A DNA stretch of 44,478 nt from Bacteroidota bacterium (GCA_005883765.1 VBAQ01000006.1:1-44478), one strand, 5' to 3'; positions 23,954-32,981 are shown, counted from the stretch's first letter. A program made the numbers and translations. Notes: a model not told the origin generated them from the sequence alone.

Positions 23954-24988
23954 CTAAGAAGGACTTATTCTAGGGATCCTTTGTTCAAGCATCATCAGAT
24001 CGGCTAACACAACAGCGGTTACGGCTTCTAAAATAACTGGTACTCTTAGGGCAATACAAAGATCATGACGACCCTTTACTGAAGCATTTTCCACCTGGCC
24101 CGTGTTCCAGTTAAGTGTGTTTTGTTCTTTGGGAGTCGAGGACGTGGGCTTGATGGCAATCCGGAAAACAAGTTCGTTTCCGTTTGTTAATCCGCCAACA
24201 ATTCCTCCCGCATGATTCGTTCGTGTTTTTCCCGCCATATTTTCAATGGCGTCATTATGTTCACTGCCAAACATCTTTGCCGCGGCAAAGCCGGTTCCGA
24301 ACTCAATTCCACGAACAGCAGGAATAGCAAATACGATATGACTTAAAAGAGACTCGGCAGAGTCAAAAAAGGGTTCTCCCAAACCGATGGGCAAACCTGC
24401 TGCCCGACATTCAATTACGCCTCCAATTGAATCTTTTTCATCAATTGCTTTTTGCAATCCTTTGTCAAGGTCTTTTTCTCCGCCAATTTCAAGAATGGTG
24501 GCAGTGATTGTTATTTTACTTGAGACCTCACCCTCCAACTCCCTCTGCGTGAGACCCAATATTTTTTTTGCGACCACTCCGGCTGCAACCAGGGCCACGG
24601 TCAGTCTTCCGCTAAAATGACCGCTGCCGCGGTAATCCTCAAAGCCGGCAAATTTTTTATGGGCTACAAAATCTGCATGACCGGGTCTGGGTACATTACG
24701 CTGTTTCTCATAGTCAGCGCTTCGCACATTTTTATTCTCAAATAAGATCGTGATGGGAGCGCCAGTTGTTTTGTTATTGAAGATCCCGCTTTTGAAAATT
24801 GGAAGGTCTTCTTCCTGTCTTGGAGTCGTTCCTTTTTGCGTGCCGCCTTTTCTTTTTTCAAGATCAGGCAAAAAATCATCGACACTTAATGGCATGCCTG
24901 CGGGACACCCATCTATGACAATACCAACGGACTCGCCATGCGACTCTCCAAAAATTGAAATTCGAAAAATGCGGCCGAAACTATTCAT
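23954..24988 (-). CDS. aroC: Chorismate synthase
   Basis: AroC removes phosphate from EPSP to make chorismate, requiring reduced FMN. The 344-residue protein begins MNSFGRIFRISIFGESHGESVGIVIDGCPAG. It carries RPGHADFVAHKKF (101-113) with YRGSGHFSGRLT (119-130), and ends with the family block KPTSSTPKEQNTLNW and KGRHDLCIALRVPVILEAVTA. Residues about 145-158 (GLTQRELEGEVSSK) appear to be extra relative to relatives I recall and are encoded by repeat-like DNA. The start overlaps the aroA end by 8 bp, indicating translational coupling in the aroG-aroB-aroA-aroC order. Confidence 0.96.
   Translation of the reverse strand: MNSFGRIFRISIFGESHGESVGIVIDGCPAGMPLSVDDFLPDLEKRKGGTQKGTTPRQEEDLPIFKSGIFNNKTTGAPITILFENKNVRSADYEKQRNVPRPGHADFVAHKKFAGFEDYRGSGHFSGRLTVALVAAGVVAKKILGLTQRELEGEVSSKITITATILEIGGEKDLDKGLQKAIDEKDSIGGVIECRAAGLPIGLGEPFFDSAESLLSHIVFAIPAVRGIEFGTGFAAAKMFGSEHNDAIENMAGKTRTNHAGGIVGGLTNGNELVFRIAIKPTSSTPKEQNTLNWNTGQVENASVKGRHDLCIALRVPVILEAVTAVVLADLMMLEQRIPRISPS
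24522..24556. repeat. Repeat-derived segment inside aroC
   Basis: Read on the minus strand the segment is GTCTCACGCAGAGGGAGTTG followed by GAGGGTGAGG. Its right half matches the tail of the hairpin repeat at 27331-27376 (AGAGGGATAAGAGGGTGAGG) with a few differences. It translates in frame to about 12 residues after VVAKKILG. Confidence 0.5.
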
Positions 24989-26306
24989 GAAATTTGATCT
25001 TAGCGCCTAAAGATACATCAGCACCGAGTTTTTTCAGATCATCATAAAAATCAGGGTATGATTTCTTGACGGCATCGGCCTCTTCGATAATTGTTTCGCC
25101 ATCTGCTTTTAATGCCGCAATCGCCGAGGCCATGGCGATGCGATGATCGTGATGCGAATGAACTCTTGCTCCCTTTACAGTTCTTCCACCATGAATTTTC
25201 ATAACGTCACCAAGCACTTCGATCTTCACTCCCATTTTTTCAAACTCTTGCTGCAATGATTCTGCCCTGTTGCTTTCTTTATGTATCAATCGATTTACCC
25301 CTTTGATTTTTGTTTCCCCTGCACAATTTGCGGCAAGAGCAACGAGAGGAGGGAAAAGGTCAGGCGAATTGGTGGCATCAAACTCAAACGCTTTCATTTT
25401 TCCAGGATGAATTTTAATTCCCTTTGCCTCGATGGCAAAACTTGCATTTGCGTTACTTAACGCCTTCATAATAGCCTTATCGGCTTGTGTCGAGGTCATA
25501 TCCAAACCGCGAACTGTAATGGGGCCGGCAATGGCTCCCGCGACGAGCAAAAATGCGCCGCCGCTCCAGTCGCCCTCAACGGTATATTTGGTCCCCTCTA
25601 ATCCCGATAGCGATCGGGATCCCCCGGTGGGGGAGACTTGTGAAGACTCATTATGAAAAATGAATTCTTCATAGTTTCTATTCTCCGGAACTTTCAATCC
25701 AAACTGCTTCATTACATCAAGCGTAAGATCAATGTAAGGTTTGCTGGTTAAATTATTTACTTTGATCGAAACATCTTTGGCGTCAGCCGCGGCATAGGCC
25801 ATCAACAATCCTGTGAGGAATTGTGAACTCAAAGAACCGTCGATCTCGATATTTTTAGGTTGCAAAGGGCCTTGAATTTTGATTGGAAGCTTCCCACTAT
25901 TGGATTCGATTTCAACGCCAAGCTGAGGCAATGTCTCGTCAAAAAAATCCATAGGCCGATTTAACAGACTTCCTTCTCCATTAATGGTGACCCGCCTATC
26001 GCTCAAGGCTATGATGGGTGTAAACATTCGTATACTCAATCCACTCTCGCCACAATTAATCTCATCGCTAACAGGATCGACACCGTTATTATTAATTATT
26101 AATCGTTCATTATTAATTATTACCTCTGCTCCAAGTCTCCGGATAATTTCAATCGCTGCTTTATCGTCATTTGAATGCCCTGGATTATGAATAACAGATT
26201 TCCCCTTTGCCAGCAAGGCCGCTGCGCAAGCTCTTTGCATGGAGCTTTTGGATGCAGGTGCCTGTATATTTCCTGAAATGTTTGATGGTTTTATTACTGC
26301 GATCAC
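24981..26306 (-). CDS. aroA: 3-phosphoshikimate 1-carboxyvinyltransferase (EPSP synthase)
   Basis: AroA joins phosphoenolpyruvate to shikimate 3-phosphate. The 441-residue protein has PASKSSMQRACAAALL (17-32), INCGESGLSIRMFTP (83-97), GSLSSQFLTGLLMAY (157-171), EGDWSGGAFLLVAGA (244-258), HKESNRAESL and HHDHRIAMA. The normal HSDR arginine-lysine pattern here reads PGHSNDDKAA. Residues about 220-239 (ESSQVSPTGGSRSLSGLEGT) replace a much shorter loop in relatives and come from a nested repeat. Asn-rich residues 64-74 are encoded by ATTAATTATTAAT-like DNA. The gene lies 1 bp after aroB and overlaps aroC. Confidence 0.95.
   Translation of the reverse strand: MIAVIKPSNISGNIQAPASKSSMQRACAAALLAKGKSVIHNPGHSNDDKAAIEIIRRLGAEVIINNERLIINNNGVDPVSDEINCGESGLSIRMFTPIIALSDRRVTINGEGSLLNRPMDFFDETLPQLGVEIESNSGKLPIKIQGPLQPKNIEIDGSLSSQFLTGLLMAYAAADAKDVSIKVNNLTSKPYIDLTLDVMKQFGLKVPENRNYEEFIFHNESSQVSPTGGSRSLSGLEGTKYTVEGDWSGGAFLLVAGAIAGPITVRGLDMTSTQADKAIMKALSNANASFAIEAKGIKIHPGKMKAFEFDATNSPDLFPPLVALAANCAGETKIKGVNRLIHKESNRAESLQQEFEKMGVKIEVLGDVMKIHGGRTVKGARVHSHHDHRIAMASAIAALKADGETIIEEADAVKKSYPDFYDDLKKLGADVSLGAKIKFHE
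25590..25640. repeat. Nested repeat inserted in frame in aroA
   Basis: On the minus strand CTCCCCCACCGGGGGAT is followed by the 18-bp palindrome family member (25602-25619) and then TAGAGGGGACC. Removing the palindrome with one AT restores CTCCCCCACCGGGGGATTAG, the hairpin-tail repeat seen at 11383 and 27331. One dispersed element therefore appears to sit inside another, and both are translated in the EPSP synthase frame. Confidence 0.75.
26088..26130. repeat. ATTAATTATTAAT repeat tract within aroA
   Basis: Two copies of ATTATTAATTATTA flank CGTTC. They encode the Ile/Asn-rich stretch IINNERLIINNN. Similar tracts occur between genes at about 2793-2823 and 35960-35998. The protein length here looks normal for AroA, so this is repeat-like coding sequence rather than a clear insertion. 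Confidence 0.5.
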
Positions 26307-26307
26307 C

Positions 26308-27327
26308 TTATAAATCTTGAAAAATTTTCTCTAACCGATCTAATGGAATTGCCTCGACTACTCCTCTACCAATCTTTTCCAGCAAAACGTAATTGATAAC
26401 TTTTCTTTCCCGTTTTTTATCCATCTTAAGAACATCAAAAACCTTTTGCTTATCAAATTGAGTAAATGTTGGCAGATTATATTTCAACAAGAGTCTTGCT
26501 ACCCTGTCGGCTTCCTTGAAACCAGTAATTTTTTCCGAGATCACGGAAGCATACGCCATTCCAATCGAAATCGCCTGTCCGTGCGATAATTCATATTGAT
26601 TTTCCAATGCGTGGCCCAAAGTATGTCCAAAGTTCAAGAGCCTTCTGCCGCCTTTTTCAAATTCGTCCTGTTGAACTACTTTCGTTTTTAAAATGGCGTT
26701 ACGTTGTATCAATTTACACACCGATATTTTTCGACCCTGGTATTTCTTAAGGGAACCCGCTTCCAGATCCCTGAACATCGCAGCATCTTTGATGCAGGCA
26801 TGCTTGATGATCTCCGCAAAACCATTCACCCACTCCGCTTGCGGAAGGGAATTTAAAAAAATAAGATCGTGCAGGATAAATGAGGGTTGACGAACAGTGC
26901 CGACCAGGTTTTTATAAACACCCACATCAATTCCATTCTTGCCGCCGATGGAAGCATCCACCATTGATAATAATGTAGTAGGAACAAAGCCAAAATTGAT
27001 CCCACGCATATAAATCGAAGCTGCATATCCTGTGATATCGGTTACCACCCCTCCTCCTACTCCTATTAGCGTGGTTTTCCTGTCGGCTTGTACGGCAACA
27101 AGTTCCTCAATCACGGCATCAACCGTACTCTGTATTTTATATTCTTCACCCGGCATGATAACAATTACATTCCAGTTTTTGAACCGCTTTTCATGATAAC
27201 CAAAAACATTTTCGTCGGTAATAATGACGGAATTTCTTTGGTCAACTAATTCTTTGAGATGGCTGATGCCATAAGCGAGGTAATAATCGGTTGACGAGTT
27301 GGAAAATTTATAAGTACGCTTCTTCAT
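26308..27327 (-). CDS. aroB: 3-dehydroquinate synthase
   Basis: AroB is the NAD- and metal-dependent enzyme converting DAHP to 3-dehydroquinate. The 339-residue protein has the NAD-binding core DRKTTLIGVGGGVVTDITGYAASIYMRGI (about 82-110), the conserved VPTTLLSMVDASIGGKNGIDVG (about 115-136), and the metal ligand region NFGHTLGHALEN (about 233-244). FAEIIKHACI (about 171-180) supplies another ligand. The next gene, aroA, starts after 1 bp. The 297 bp upstream towards aroG are filled with repeats and show no terminator. Confidence 0.96.
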   Translation of the reverse strand: MKKRTYKFSNSSTDYYLAYGISHLKELVDQRNSVIITDENVFGYHEKRFKNWNVIVIMPGEEYKIQSTVDAVIEELVAVQADRKTTLIGVGGGVVTDITGYAASIYMRGINFGFVPTTLLSMVDASIGGKNGIDVGVYKNLVGTVRQPSFILHDLIFLNSLPQAEWVNGFAEIIKHACIKDAAMFRDLEAGSLKKYQGRKISVCKLIQRNAILKTKVVQQDEFEKGGRRLLNFGHTLGHALENQYELSHGQAISIGMAYASVISEKITGFKEADRVARLLLKYNLPTFTQFDKQKVFDVLKMDKKRERKVINYVLLEKIGRGVVEAIPLDRLEKIFQDL

Positions 27328-27330
27328 TGC

Positions 27331-27376
27331 TAAGCCTCACCCTCTTATCCCTCTCCTCGTGGAGAGGGAGGCCGGG
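27331..27376. repeat. GC-rich hairpin repeat upstream of aroB
   Basis: On the minus strand CCTCCCTCTCCACGAGGAGAG and GGATAAGAGGGTGAGG: a hairpin (CTCTCC/GGAGAG) plus the conserved tail. It ends only a few bases before the aroB start and so forms part of its translation-initiation region. Confidence 0.65.
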
Positions 27377-27448
27377 CTTCAGTTTATAAACAATTTTTGT
27401 AATTAAGCACTTCAACTTTTTGTTTCCTGTTGAGCAGAGATACCAACC

Positions 27449-27510
27449 GCACAAGAGTCCTGACGATAAATGGCTGGATGCCGACCGCGAGCGTCGGCAT
27501 GCGACGCAAC
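27449..27510 (-). repeat. Core repeat with 42-nt twin-hairpin insert, upstream of aroB
   Basis: Inverted copy of the element at 23202-23263. GCACAAGAG (27449-27457), hairpin 1 (27458-27478, one arm degenerate: TCCTGAC/GGCTGGA), hairpin 2 (27479-27499, perfect TGCCGAC/GTCGGCA) and TGCGACGCAAC (27500-27510). The insert is again exactly 42 nt at the same core position. Confidence 0.85.
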
Positions 27511-27597
27511 AAAAGTCCAATCAGGGAACTGAAGCTGGTAACACAAAAAATTTAAAACTTAAATTAATATAAAAAAGAGTTTGACCAACCTAAGTCT

Positions 27598-27614
27598 CTC
27601 CGCCTTAGGCGGAG
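27598..27614. repeat. Perfect hairpin CTCCGCC-TTA-GGCGGAG after aroG
   Basis: A 7-bp perfect stem with a 3-base loop, 10 bases after the aroG stop. No T tract follows on the minus strand, so it is a repeat hairpin rather than an intrinsic terminator; it may still shape the 3' end or the read-through into aroB. Confidence 0.6.
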
Positions 27615-27623
27615 GACAGGGGG

Positions 27624-28709
27624 TTAACTATTCATGATCTTATTCTGATGATTGATACTCTCCATGTGCATGGCATCAAAATACTTTGTGATGAACTCTT
27701 TGCTCAATCCCAGCGCCTCTCCCTTTTGAAATGCCCTTTGTAAAATTTCATTCCAGCGATTGGTTTGCAGAATGGTGATGTTATTATTTTTTTTGTATTC
27801 GCCGATTTTTTCGGCGATCTTCATTCGTTGGCTAACTATCTGCATCAATTCATCATCGAGATGATTGATCTGTTGCCTCAATTTTTCCAGCGCCGCATGA
27901 TACTCTTCTGAATTGATGTCTTCCCTACGCCAGATAATTGAATCTAGCAGTTCGGCCAGTTTCTCTGGTGTTACCTGCTGTTTGGCATCGCTCCAGGCAT
28001 TGTCAGGATCAATGTGCGATTCGATCATTAATCCATCGTAATCGAGGTCGATGGCCTTTTGCGCCACCTCGTGCAAAATATCACGGCGGCCGCAAATGTG
28101 CGAAGGATCATTGATGAACAACATTTCGGGATAGCGTCTCTTCATCTCAATGGCAAGATGCCACATGGGCGCATTACGATACTCCGTATTGCCATAAGAG
28201 GAAAAGCCCCGGTGTATCAACCCAATTTGTGTAATGCCTGCCTTGGCAACTCTTTCTACAGCGCCTGTCCACAACTCAATGTCGGGATTGATTGGGTTTT
28301 TGATCAGGACCGGCACGTCCTTACCACGCAGAGCATCTGCCACCTCCTGCACGCTAAATGGATTCACCGTGGTTCTAGCGCCGATCCACAGTACATCTAC
28401 TTCAAAATTGATCGCATCGTCAACTTGTCTGCCTGTTGCTACCTCCACCATTGTGGGCAAACCGGTAAGTTTTTTTGCTCTCAGCAACCAGGGCAATCCT
28501 TTTACTCCAATGCCCTCAAAACTTCCGGGTCTTGTGCGTGGTTTCCAGATGCCCGCTCTCACCATATCCACTTTGCCGGTAGCTGCAATACGCTGGATGG
28601 TTTCCACTACCTGCTCCTCAGTTTCAGCGCTGCAGGGGCCACTAATGATCAATGGACGTTTGGTCCATTTCTGTTGCACAATCTCTTTCATCGTTTGTGT
28701 CACTTCCAT
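27624..28709 (-). CDS. DAHP synthase fused to chorismate mutase
   Basis: The 361-residue bifunctional enzyme combines two steps. Residues about 1-265 form a type I-beta 3-deoxy-7-phosphoheptulonate synthase (SGPCSAETEEQVVET 23-37, RAGIWKPRTRPGSFEGIG about 52-69, KNPINPDIELW, DPSHICGRRD, DGLMIESHIDPD). Residues about 270-355 form an AroQ-class helical chorismate mutase (LEKLRQQINHLDDELMQIVSQRMKIAEKIGEYKK). The synthase starts the shikimate pathway and the mutase commits chorismate to Phe/Tyr; the fusion is a known Bacteroidota type and allows feedback through prephenate. It heads the aroB-aroA-aroC order. Confidence 0.95.
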   Translation of the reverse strand: MEVTQTMKEIVQQKWTKRPLIISGPCSAETEEQVVETIQRIAATGKVDMVRAGIWKPRTRPGSFEGIGVKGLPWLLRAKKLTGLPTMVEVATGRQVDDAINFEVDVLWIGARTTVNPFSVQEVADALRGKDVPVLIKNPINPDIELWTGAVERVAKAGITQIGLIHRGFSSYGNTEYRNAPMWHLAIEMKRRYPEMLFINDPSHICGRRDILHEVAQKAIDLDYDGLMIESHIDPDNAWSDAKQQVTPEKLAELLDSIIWRREDINSEEYHAALEKLRQQINHLDDELMQIVSQRMKIAEKIGEYKKNNNITILQTNRWNEILQRAFQKGEALGLSKEFITKYFDAMHMESINHQNKIMNS

Positions 28710-29065
28710 TTCGCGAAGATAAGCGATTGCTCTAAAGAGGGTAAATGATGCGATGTTTTTTTAGAAGAATTGTTAGCCTGGTCTGGCAATTCTACCGGAT
28801 GCGCCTGCCACACTGCAACGTTTCTGAAATTCTATTGCACCTGTGATCCGTTCTTCTCTTTTTTCTCACTTTGTTGTTGCCGCCTCGCGACTTAAAACGT
28901 GAAGAATCATAAGCCACACCGCAGGTTATGAATCCTGGTTTTATTAACAATCAATTGCCTGCCACTTATCCCAAAAGCTTTTTTAGATCTGTTTTGTTTG
29001 CCGATCTTTCATTAACACTCCCAGCTTCGGGGAATAGACATTTTACACCAGCTAAAAGATAAGTC
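28710..29065. other. Divergent intergenic region between the DAHP synthase and FtsX-like genes
   Basis: About 355 bp without a convincing gene. AGAATT/AATTCT with inner GCC/GGC (28766-28793) forms a hairpin in the leader of the DAHP synthase transcript. It lacks a T tract. No aromatic-codon-rich leader peptide was found on the minus strand. Confidence 0.4.
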
Positions 29066-31543
29066 ATGCTAAGAAATTACCTGTTGATTGCACTCCGCAA
29101 TTTCAAGCGTCAAAAACTTTTTACCGGACTCAACACATTTGGTCTTGCCCTGGGTCTCGGGAGCGCGATTTTTATTTTTCTGTACGTAAGTGATGAGCTG
29201 CGTTATGATGTAATCCACCCCGATTATAAAAACACGTATCGCCTCGGCATAACATTCACTAACGGCGATGGCCAAAGCTTCGATAACACAGAGGCACCGG
29301 GGTTTTTTGTAAAATATTTAAAGGACAATCGCAGCGACATTGTGCATGCTTCGCGCATTGCCTATGTCGGCTATCCTACTTCGCTAAATTATAAAGCAAA
29401 GGATAAGATCATTCTTACGGAAGACATCAGGTGGGCCGAGCCGAATTTTCCGGATGTTCTCTATTTTAAACTGGTCGAGGGTAACAAGCAAAAAATGTTT
29501 GAGAATCCAAATTCCATGGTGATCAGCGAATCGGGCGCCAAAAGATTATTTGGCAAAGAAGATCCTATGGGTAAGATCATTTCCGTGAAGCATCGCTGGG
29601 CGACCAACGACCGGGAGATCGACGTGATGGTTACAGGAGTGTACCAGGACTATCCGTCCAATTCCCACTTCAAGCCAAAATTCATTTTAAATGTCAATGC
29701 GTTTCGAAGTATTTACGGGCAGGATTTTGATTTTTATATGGAAGGGACAAGATTTGACCAGCAGCGAAACCTTGGATTTTTTCAGAGTTATGTTACACTA
29801 AAGCCAGGCACGGATACAAGATCGATCAAGGCCTCCCTGGATAAATTAGCCTATCAACTTGTACACTCTGATTCGGGCTTTGCAGCAAGCGGGGGAAAGG
29901 CTTCTACCTTCCTGACCCCAATGACCAATCTCCATTTTGACAAGAAGAATTTGTGGGAAGATACTAATGTGCGGGGAGACAAGACCTATTTGACCATCTT
30001 CAGCATTATTGCCTTGCTCATCATGTTGATCGCATGCATTAACTACATGAACCTGGCAACGGCACGTTCGATCAAGCGAGCTAAAGAAGTGGGGCTAAGG
30101 AAATCCTTTGGAGGGCAGCGATCGGGAATTGCTAAGCAATTTTTCCTGGAGTCGTTCATGATGATCCTATCGTCGCTGGTGCTGGCTGTTCTGCTGGTGA
30201 TAATTTTCCTTCATCCATTCAATGCACTCGCACATAAAACATTTACACTGGCTTCCCTGGTAAATCCTGTCATGATCGCAATCATTTTGGGAATTGTCGT
30301 CTTCATGGGTTTCTTGTCTGGTATGTATCCGGCGATTTATTTGTCTGCGTTTCAGCCCATCGAAGTTTTGAAGGGACAAATTGTAAAAGGCAAAGGGGCC
30401 GAGTTCTTGCGGAAAGGCCTGGTCACTGTGCAGTACACCGTTGCGCTGGTATTAATCATTTGCACTTTTATTGTGATCAGGCAAATGGAGCAGTTAAAAA
30501 CAACCAAGCTTAATGAGCAAGGAAGCCAAATCCTGTCGATTCGTTTTGGCGGAATTGCCCAGCAGGAAAGATTTGCTGAGTTCAAACGTTCTGTGCTGGA
30601 GGATCCGCAAATTGAGTACGTAACCATGGCCAATCATTTACCCAGGCTCAATTATTTTGGATGGATAGGAACAGAAGTCAAGTTTCCTGACTTCGGAGAT
30701 AAAAAATTGCAATGGAATCAACTGAACGTAGAATTTGATTTTGCAAAAACCTTCAACCTGCAATTGGTTGCAGGTCGTGATTTCCAGGTTGGGAACCTGA
30801 ACGATAGCAACTCCATGATCATAAACGAAGCTGGTATAAAGGCGCTTGGTCAATCCATCAGCAAAGTGATGGGTACCACGGTGAGTGAAGTCAGGTACGA
30901 TACCACTATCCACTATAAGATCATAGGTGTTGTAAAAGATTTTCCTTACCGTTCCATGCATCAGCCCATTGAACCTTTATTATTGAATCCCCATCTTCAT
31001 TTTATTGATAAGATCGCCTATATAAAATTGCCTGCCGGAAAATTCGGAGAAAAAATTGCCTCGATCGAAAAAAAATGGAAGGCTGTTTTTCCCAACACAG
31101 GATTTGACCATTGGTTTTTGAATGATGAATTCAACCGGATGTACATTTCCGAAGGGCGGGTCTCATCTCTTGCGAAATCCTTTGCGATCCTTGCTATTTT
31201 AATTACGGTGCTAGGAGTATTTGGTTTGGCTTCTTACACGGCCGAGCAAAGGACCAAAGAAGTGGGCATACGAAAAGTGCTTGGAGCCAGTGAGGGCCAG
31301 GTGATCACGATGTTCTTGCGCTTATTCTTAAAGATCTTCGCCGTCGCATGTGTGGCGGCCGTGCCGGTGGCCTGGTGGGCTGCCAACAAATGGTTGCAGG
31401 GATTTGCTTATCGAACGTCGATAAGCCCCATAATTTTTTTAACCAGTTTGCTGGGACTTTTAATGATCACTTTGATGACGGTGGGCTATGAGATTTTTAA
31501 ATCGGCAAGGCTCAACCCCGTAAAATCTTTGCGCACCGAATAG
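29066..31543 (+). CDS. FtsX/MacB-type ABC transporter permease
   Basis: The 825-residue inner-membrane protein has duplicated halves. An N-terminal TM (about 18-42) precedes a MacB periplasmic domain (about 45-290) with ISESGAKRLFGKEDPMGKII. Three TM helices follow (about 310-430), including NYMNLATARSIKRAKEVGLRKSFGGQR. A second periplasmic domain (about 470-680) has NEAGIKALG. Three final TM helices start with ILITVLGVFGLASYTAEQRTKEVGIRKVLGAS. In Bacteroidota such permeases work with separate ATPases, often for mechanotransmission or efflux. No ATPase is adjacent, so partner and substrate are unknown. Confidence 0.92.
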   Translation: MLRNYLLIALRNFKRQKLFTGLNTFGLALGLGSAIFIFLYVSDELRYDVIHPDYKNTYRLGITFTNGDGQSFDNTEAPGFFVKYLKDNRSDIVHASRIAYVGYPTSLNYKAKDKIILTEDIRWAEPNFPDVLYFKLVEGNKQKMFENPNSMVISESGAKRLFGKEDPMGKIISVKHRWATNDREIDVMVTGVYQDYPSNSHFKPKFILNVNAFRSIYGQDFDFYMEGTRFDQQRNLGFFQSYVTLKPGTDTRSIKASLDKLAYQLVHSDSGFAASGGKASTFLTPMTNLHFDKKNLWEDTNVRGDKTYLTIFSIIALLIMLIACINYMNLATARSIKRAKEVGLRKSFGGQRSGIAKQFFLESFMMILSSLVLAVLLVIIFLHPFNALAHKTFTLASLVNPVMIAIILGIVVFMGFLSGMYPAIYLSAFQPIEVLKGQIVKGKGAEFLRKGLVTVQYTVALVLIICTFIVIRQMEQLKTTKLNEQGSQILSIRFGGIAQQERFAEFKRSVLEDPQIEYVTMANHLPRLNYFGWIGTEVKFPDFGDKKLQWNQLNVEFDFAKTFNLQLVAGRDFQVGNLNDSNSMIINEAGIKALGQSISKVMGTTVSEVRYDTTIHYKIIGVVKDFPYRSMHQPIEPLLLNPHLHFIDKIAYIKLPAGKFGEKIASIEKKWKAVFPNTGFDHWFLNDEFNRMYISEGRVSSLAKSFAILAILITVLGVFGLASYTAEQRTKEVGIRKVLGASEGQVITMFLRLFLKIFAVACVAAVPVAWWAANKWLQGFAYRTSISPIIFLTSLLGLLMITLMTVGYEIFKSARLNPVKSLRTE

Positions 31544-31632
31544 ATACGGGCTGAACAAGTATTGTCTTTAGTATTTGCGAGTAAAAGTCAAAGGCGGCCT
31601 TAACAGAGATGAATAGATCAAGCACTCCCGGT

Positions 31633-32946
31633 CTACACCTTTGGCTCCCACCCTTTCTCATAGCTTCGTCTCCACAAGGCCATAGCTTCGGTGTTATTTT
31701 TTATGCGGCCATTGACCGGATCGCAGTGCAACGTTGTTCCGGTGCGTTGTGAAATGTTTGCAAGATGACAAAGCAAAACACTTTTGTGACCTTCAATGAT
31801 CGGCGAATTGACTTTTGCCTCCCCTTTAACAGCCTTGATGAAATTGTCAAAATGAAAAAAGTCAAGATTGCCACTCGCGCTGACAGGATTGGTAGGATCC
31901 GGCTTCACATCTGACTTCATTTCCCGAACTAATTTGTTATCGGGGTCAAAAATTTTATAATCGTCGCCGCCGCCATTCACTAGCGTGCTTTTGTCTCCAT
32001 AAATAATGAACCCTCTTCCCGCACCTTCAACAGGATTGTTATTGCAACTCCTGCTTTCCCATGCAATCGTGGCCTTATTACCAAATTCAAAACTTGCTGT
32101 TTGTGTATCCGGAGTTTGCCAGTCATCATTGAAGGCGTAGCGGCCACCCGCTGATGTAACTTTAGTCGGGTAGTCAACTCCCAGGAACCATCGGCAGCAA
32201 TCAATTTCATGCGTTCCATTATTGCAGGCTTCACCCGTGCCCCAGTGCCAGAACCAATGCCAATTGTAGTGAACCAAATTGTCCTGGTAATCCCTTCGCG
32301 GCGCCGGACCTTGCCACAATTCAAAATCCAATGTAGGAGGCACGGGAATTTTTTTCCCAAAACCTATTGACTTCCGATTGTTGGTGTACCAGGATTTCGC
32401 AAAATAAGCGTTACCTAATAAGCCGCTGTGTACTTCTTTCACAACCGAGGTGAGGTTTGGAAACGAGCGACGTTGATTCCCCATCTGAATTTGCTTTCCA
32501 TATTTTTTCACCGCCTTGATCAACAGTTCTCCTTCGTATGGGTTCTGACCGCATGGCTTTTCGACGTACACATGCTTACCGTGCTCAGCACTTAATATAG
32601 CGGCCGGCGTGTGCCAGTGATCGGGCGTTGCAATAGCGATTGCATCAAAATCCTTTTGAGTTAAGAGTTTCCGAATATCTTTTACCACAGTCGGCTTTCG
32701 CGGGGCATCTTTTACAGCGTCCAGTCCATTTTGAATGGCCTTGTCTTCCACATCGCAGAGATAGGCCACTTCAACATCAGGCAATGCTGCAAATGATTTG
32801 GCAAGATAGGCCCCACGGCTATTCACTCCCATTACGGCAATGATCACTTTATTACTCGGTGCTTTTTTCCCAAATAGAGGAAAATTTAAAATAGTAATGC
32901 CGGCAGTTGCAAGGCCTGCGTCCTTAATAAATTTTCTTCGATGCAT
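31633..32946 (-). CDS. Gfo/Idh/MocA family oxidoreductase, exported
   Basis: The 437-residue protein begins with a twin-arginine-like signal (RRKFIKDAGLATAGITI), so it is probably exported through Tat. The Rossmann region IIAVMGVNSRGAYLAKSFAALP (34-55) precedes the family motif EKPCGQNPYEGELLIKAVKK (about 131-150). A C-terminal alpha/beta substrate domain contains HEIDCCRWFLG (about 242-252). Relatives are NAD(P)-dependent sugar or inositol dehydrogenases that often bind cofactor tightly. The upstream gene on the same strand encodes DUF1080 domains, a common pairing in 3-keto-glycoside breakdown. Confidence 0.9.
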   Translation of the reverse strand: MHRRKFIKDAGLATAGITILNFPLFGKKAPSNKVIIAVMGVNSRGAYLAKSFAALPDVEVAYLCDVEDKAIQNGLDAVKDAPRKPTVVKDIRKLLTQKDFDAIAIATPDHWHTPAAILSAEHGKHVYVEKPCGQNPYEGELLIKAVKKYGKQIQMGNQRRSFPNLTSVVKEVHSGLLGNAYFAKSWYTNNRKSIGFGKKIPVPPTLDFELWQGPAPRRDYQDNLVHYNWHWFWHWGTGEACNNGTHEIDCCRWFLGVDYPTKVTSAGGRYAFNDDWQTPDTQTASFEFGNKATIAWESRSCNNNPVEGAGRGFIIYGDKSTLVNGGGDDYKIFDPDNKLVREMKSDVKPDPTNPVSASGNLDFFHFDNFIKAVKGEAKVNSPIIEGHKSVLLCHLANISQRTGTTLHCDPVNGRIKNNTEAMALWRRSYEKGWEPKV

Positions 32947-32981
32947 GTTTTTTGATTTACCTTATCGGCGAATTTTCTCAA

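Noticed and set aside
26088-26130. Reading the Asn-rich ATTAATT tract of aroA as an insertion
   Set aside because: The residue count between flanking motifs looks normal for AroA; I kept it only as a repeat-like tract.
27598-27614. Intrinsic terminator between the DAHP synthase gene and aroB
   Set aside because: The stem is perfect, but no T tract follows on the minus strand, so it is listed as a repeat hairpin.
28059-28748. 229-codon open frame antisense to the DAHP synthase gene
   Set aside because: Fully antisense to a highly conserved enzyme; Cys/His-rich shadow composition.
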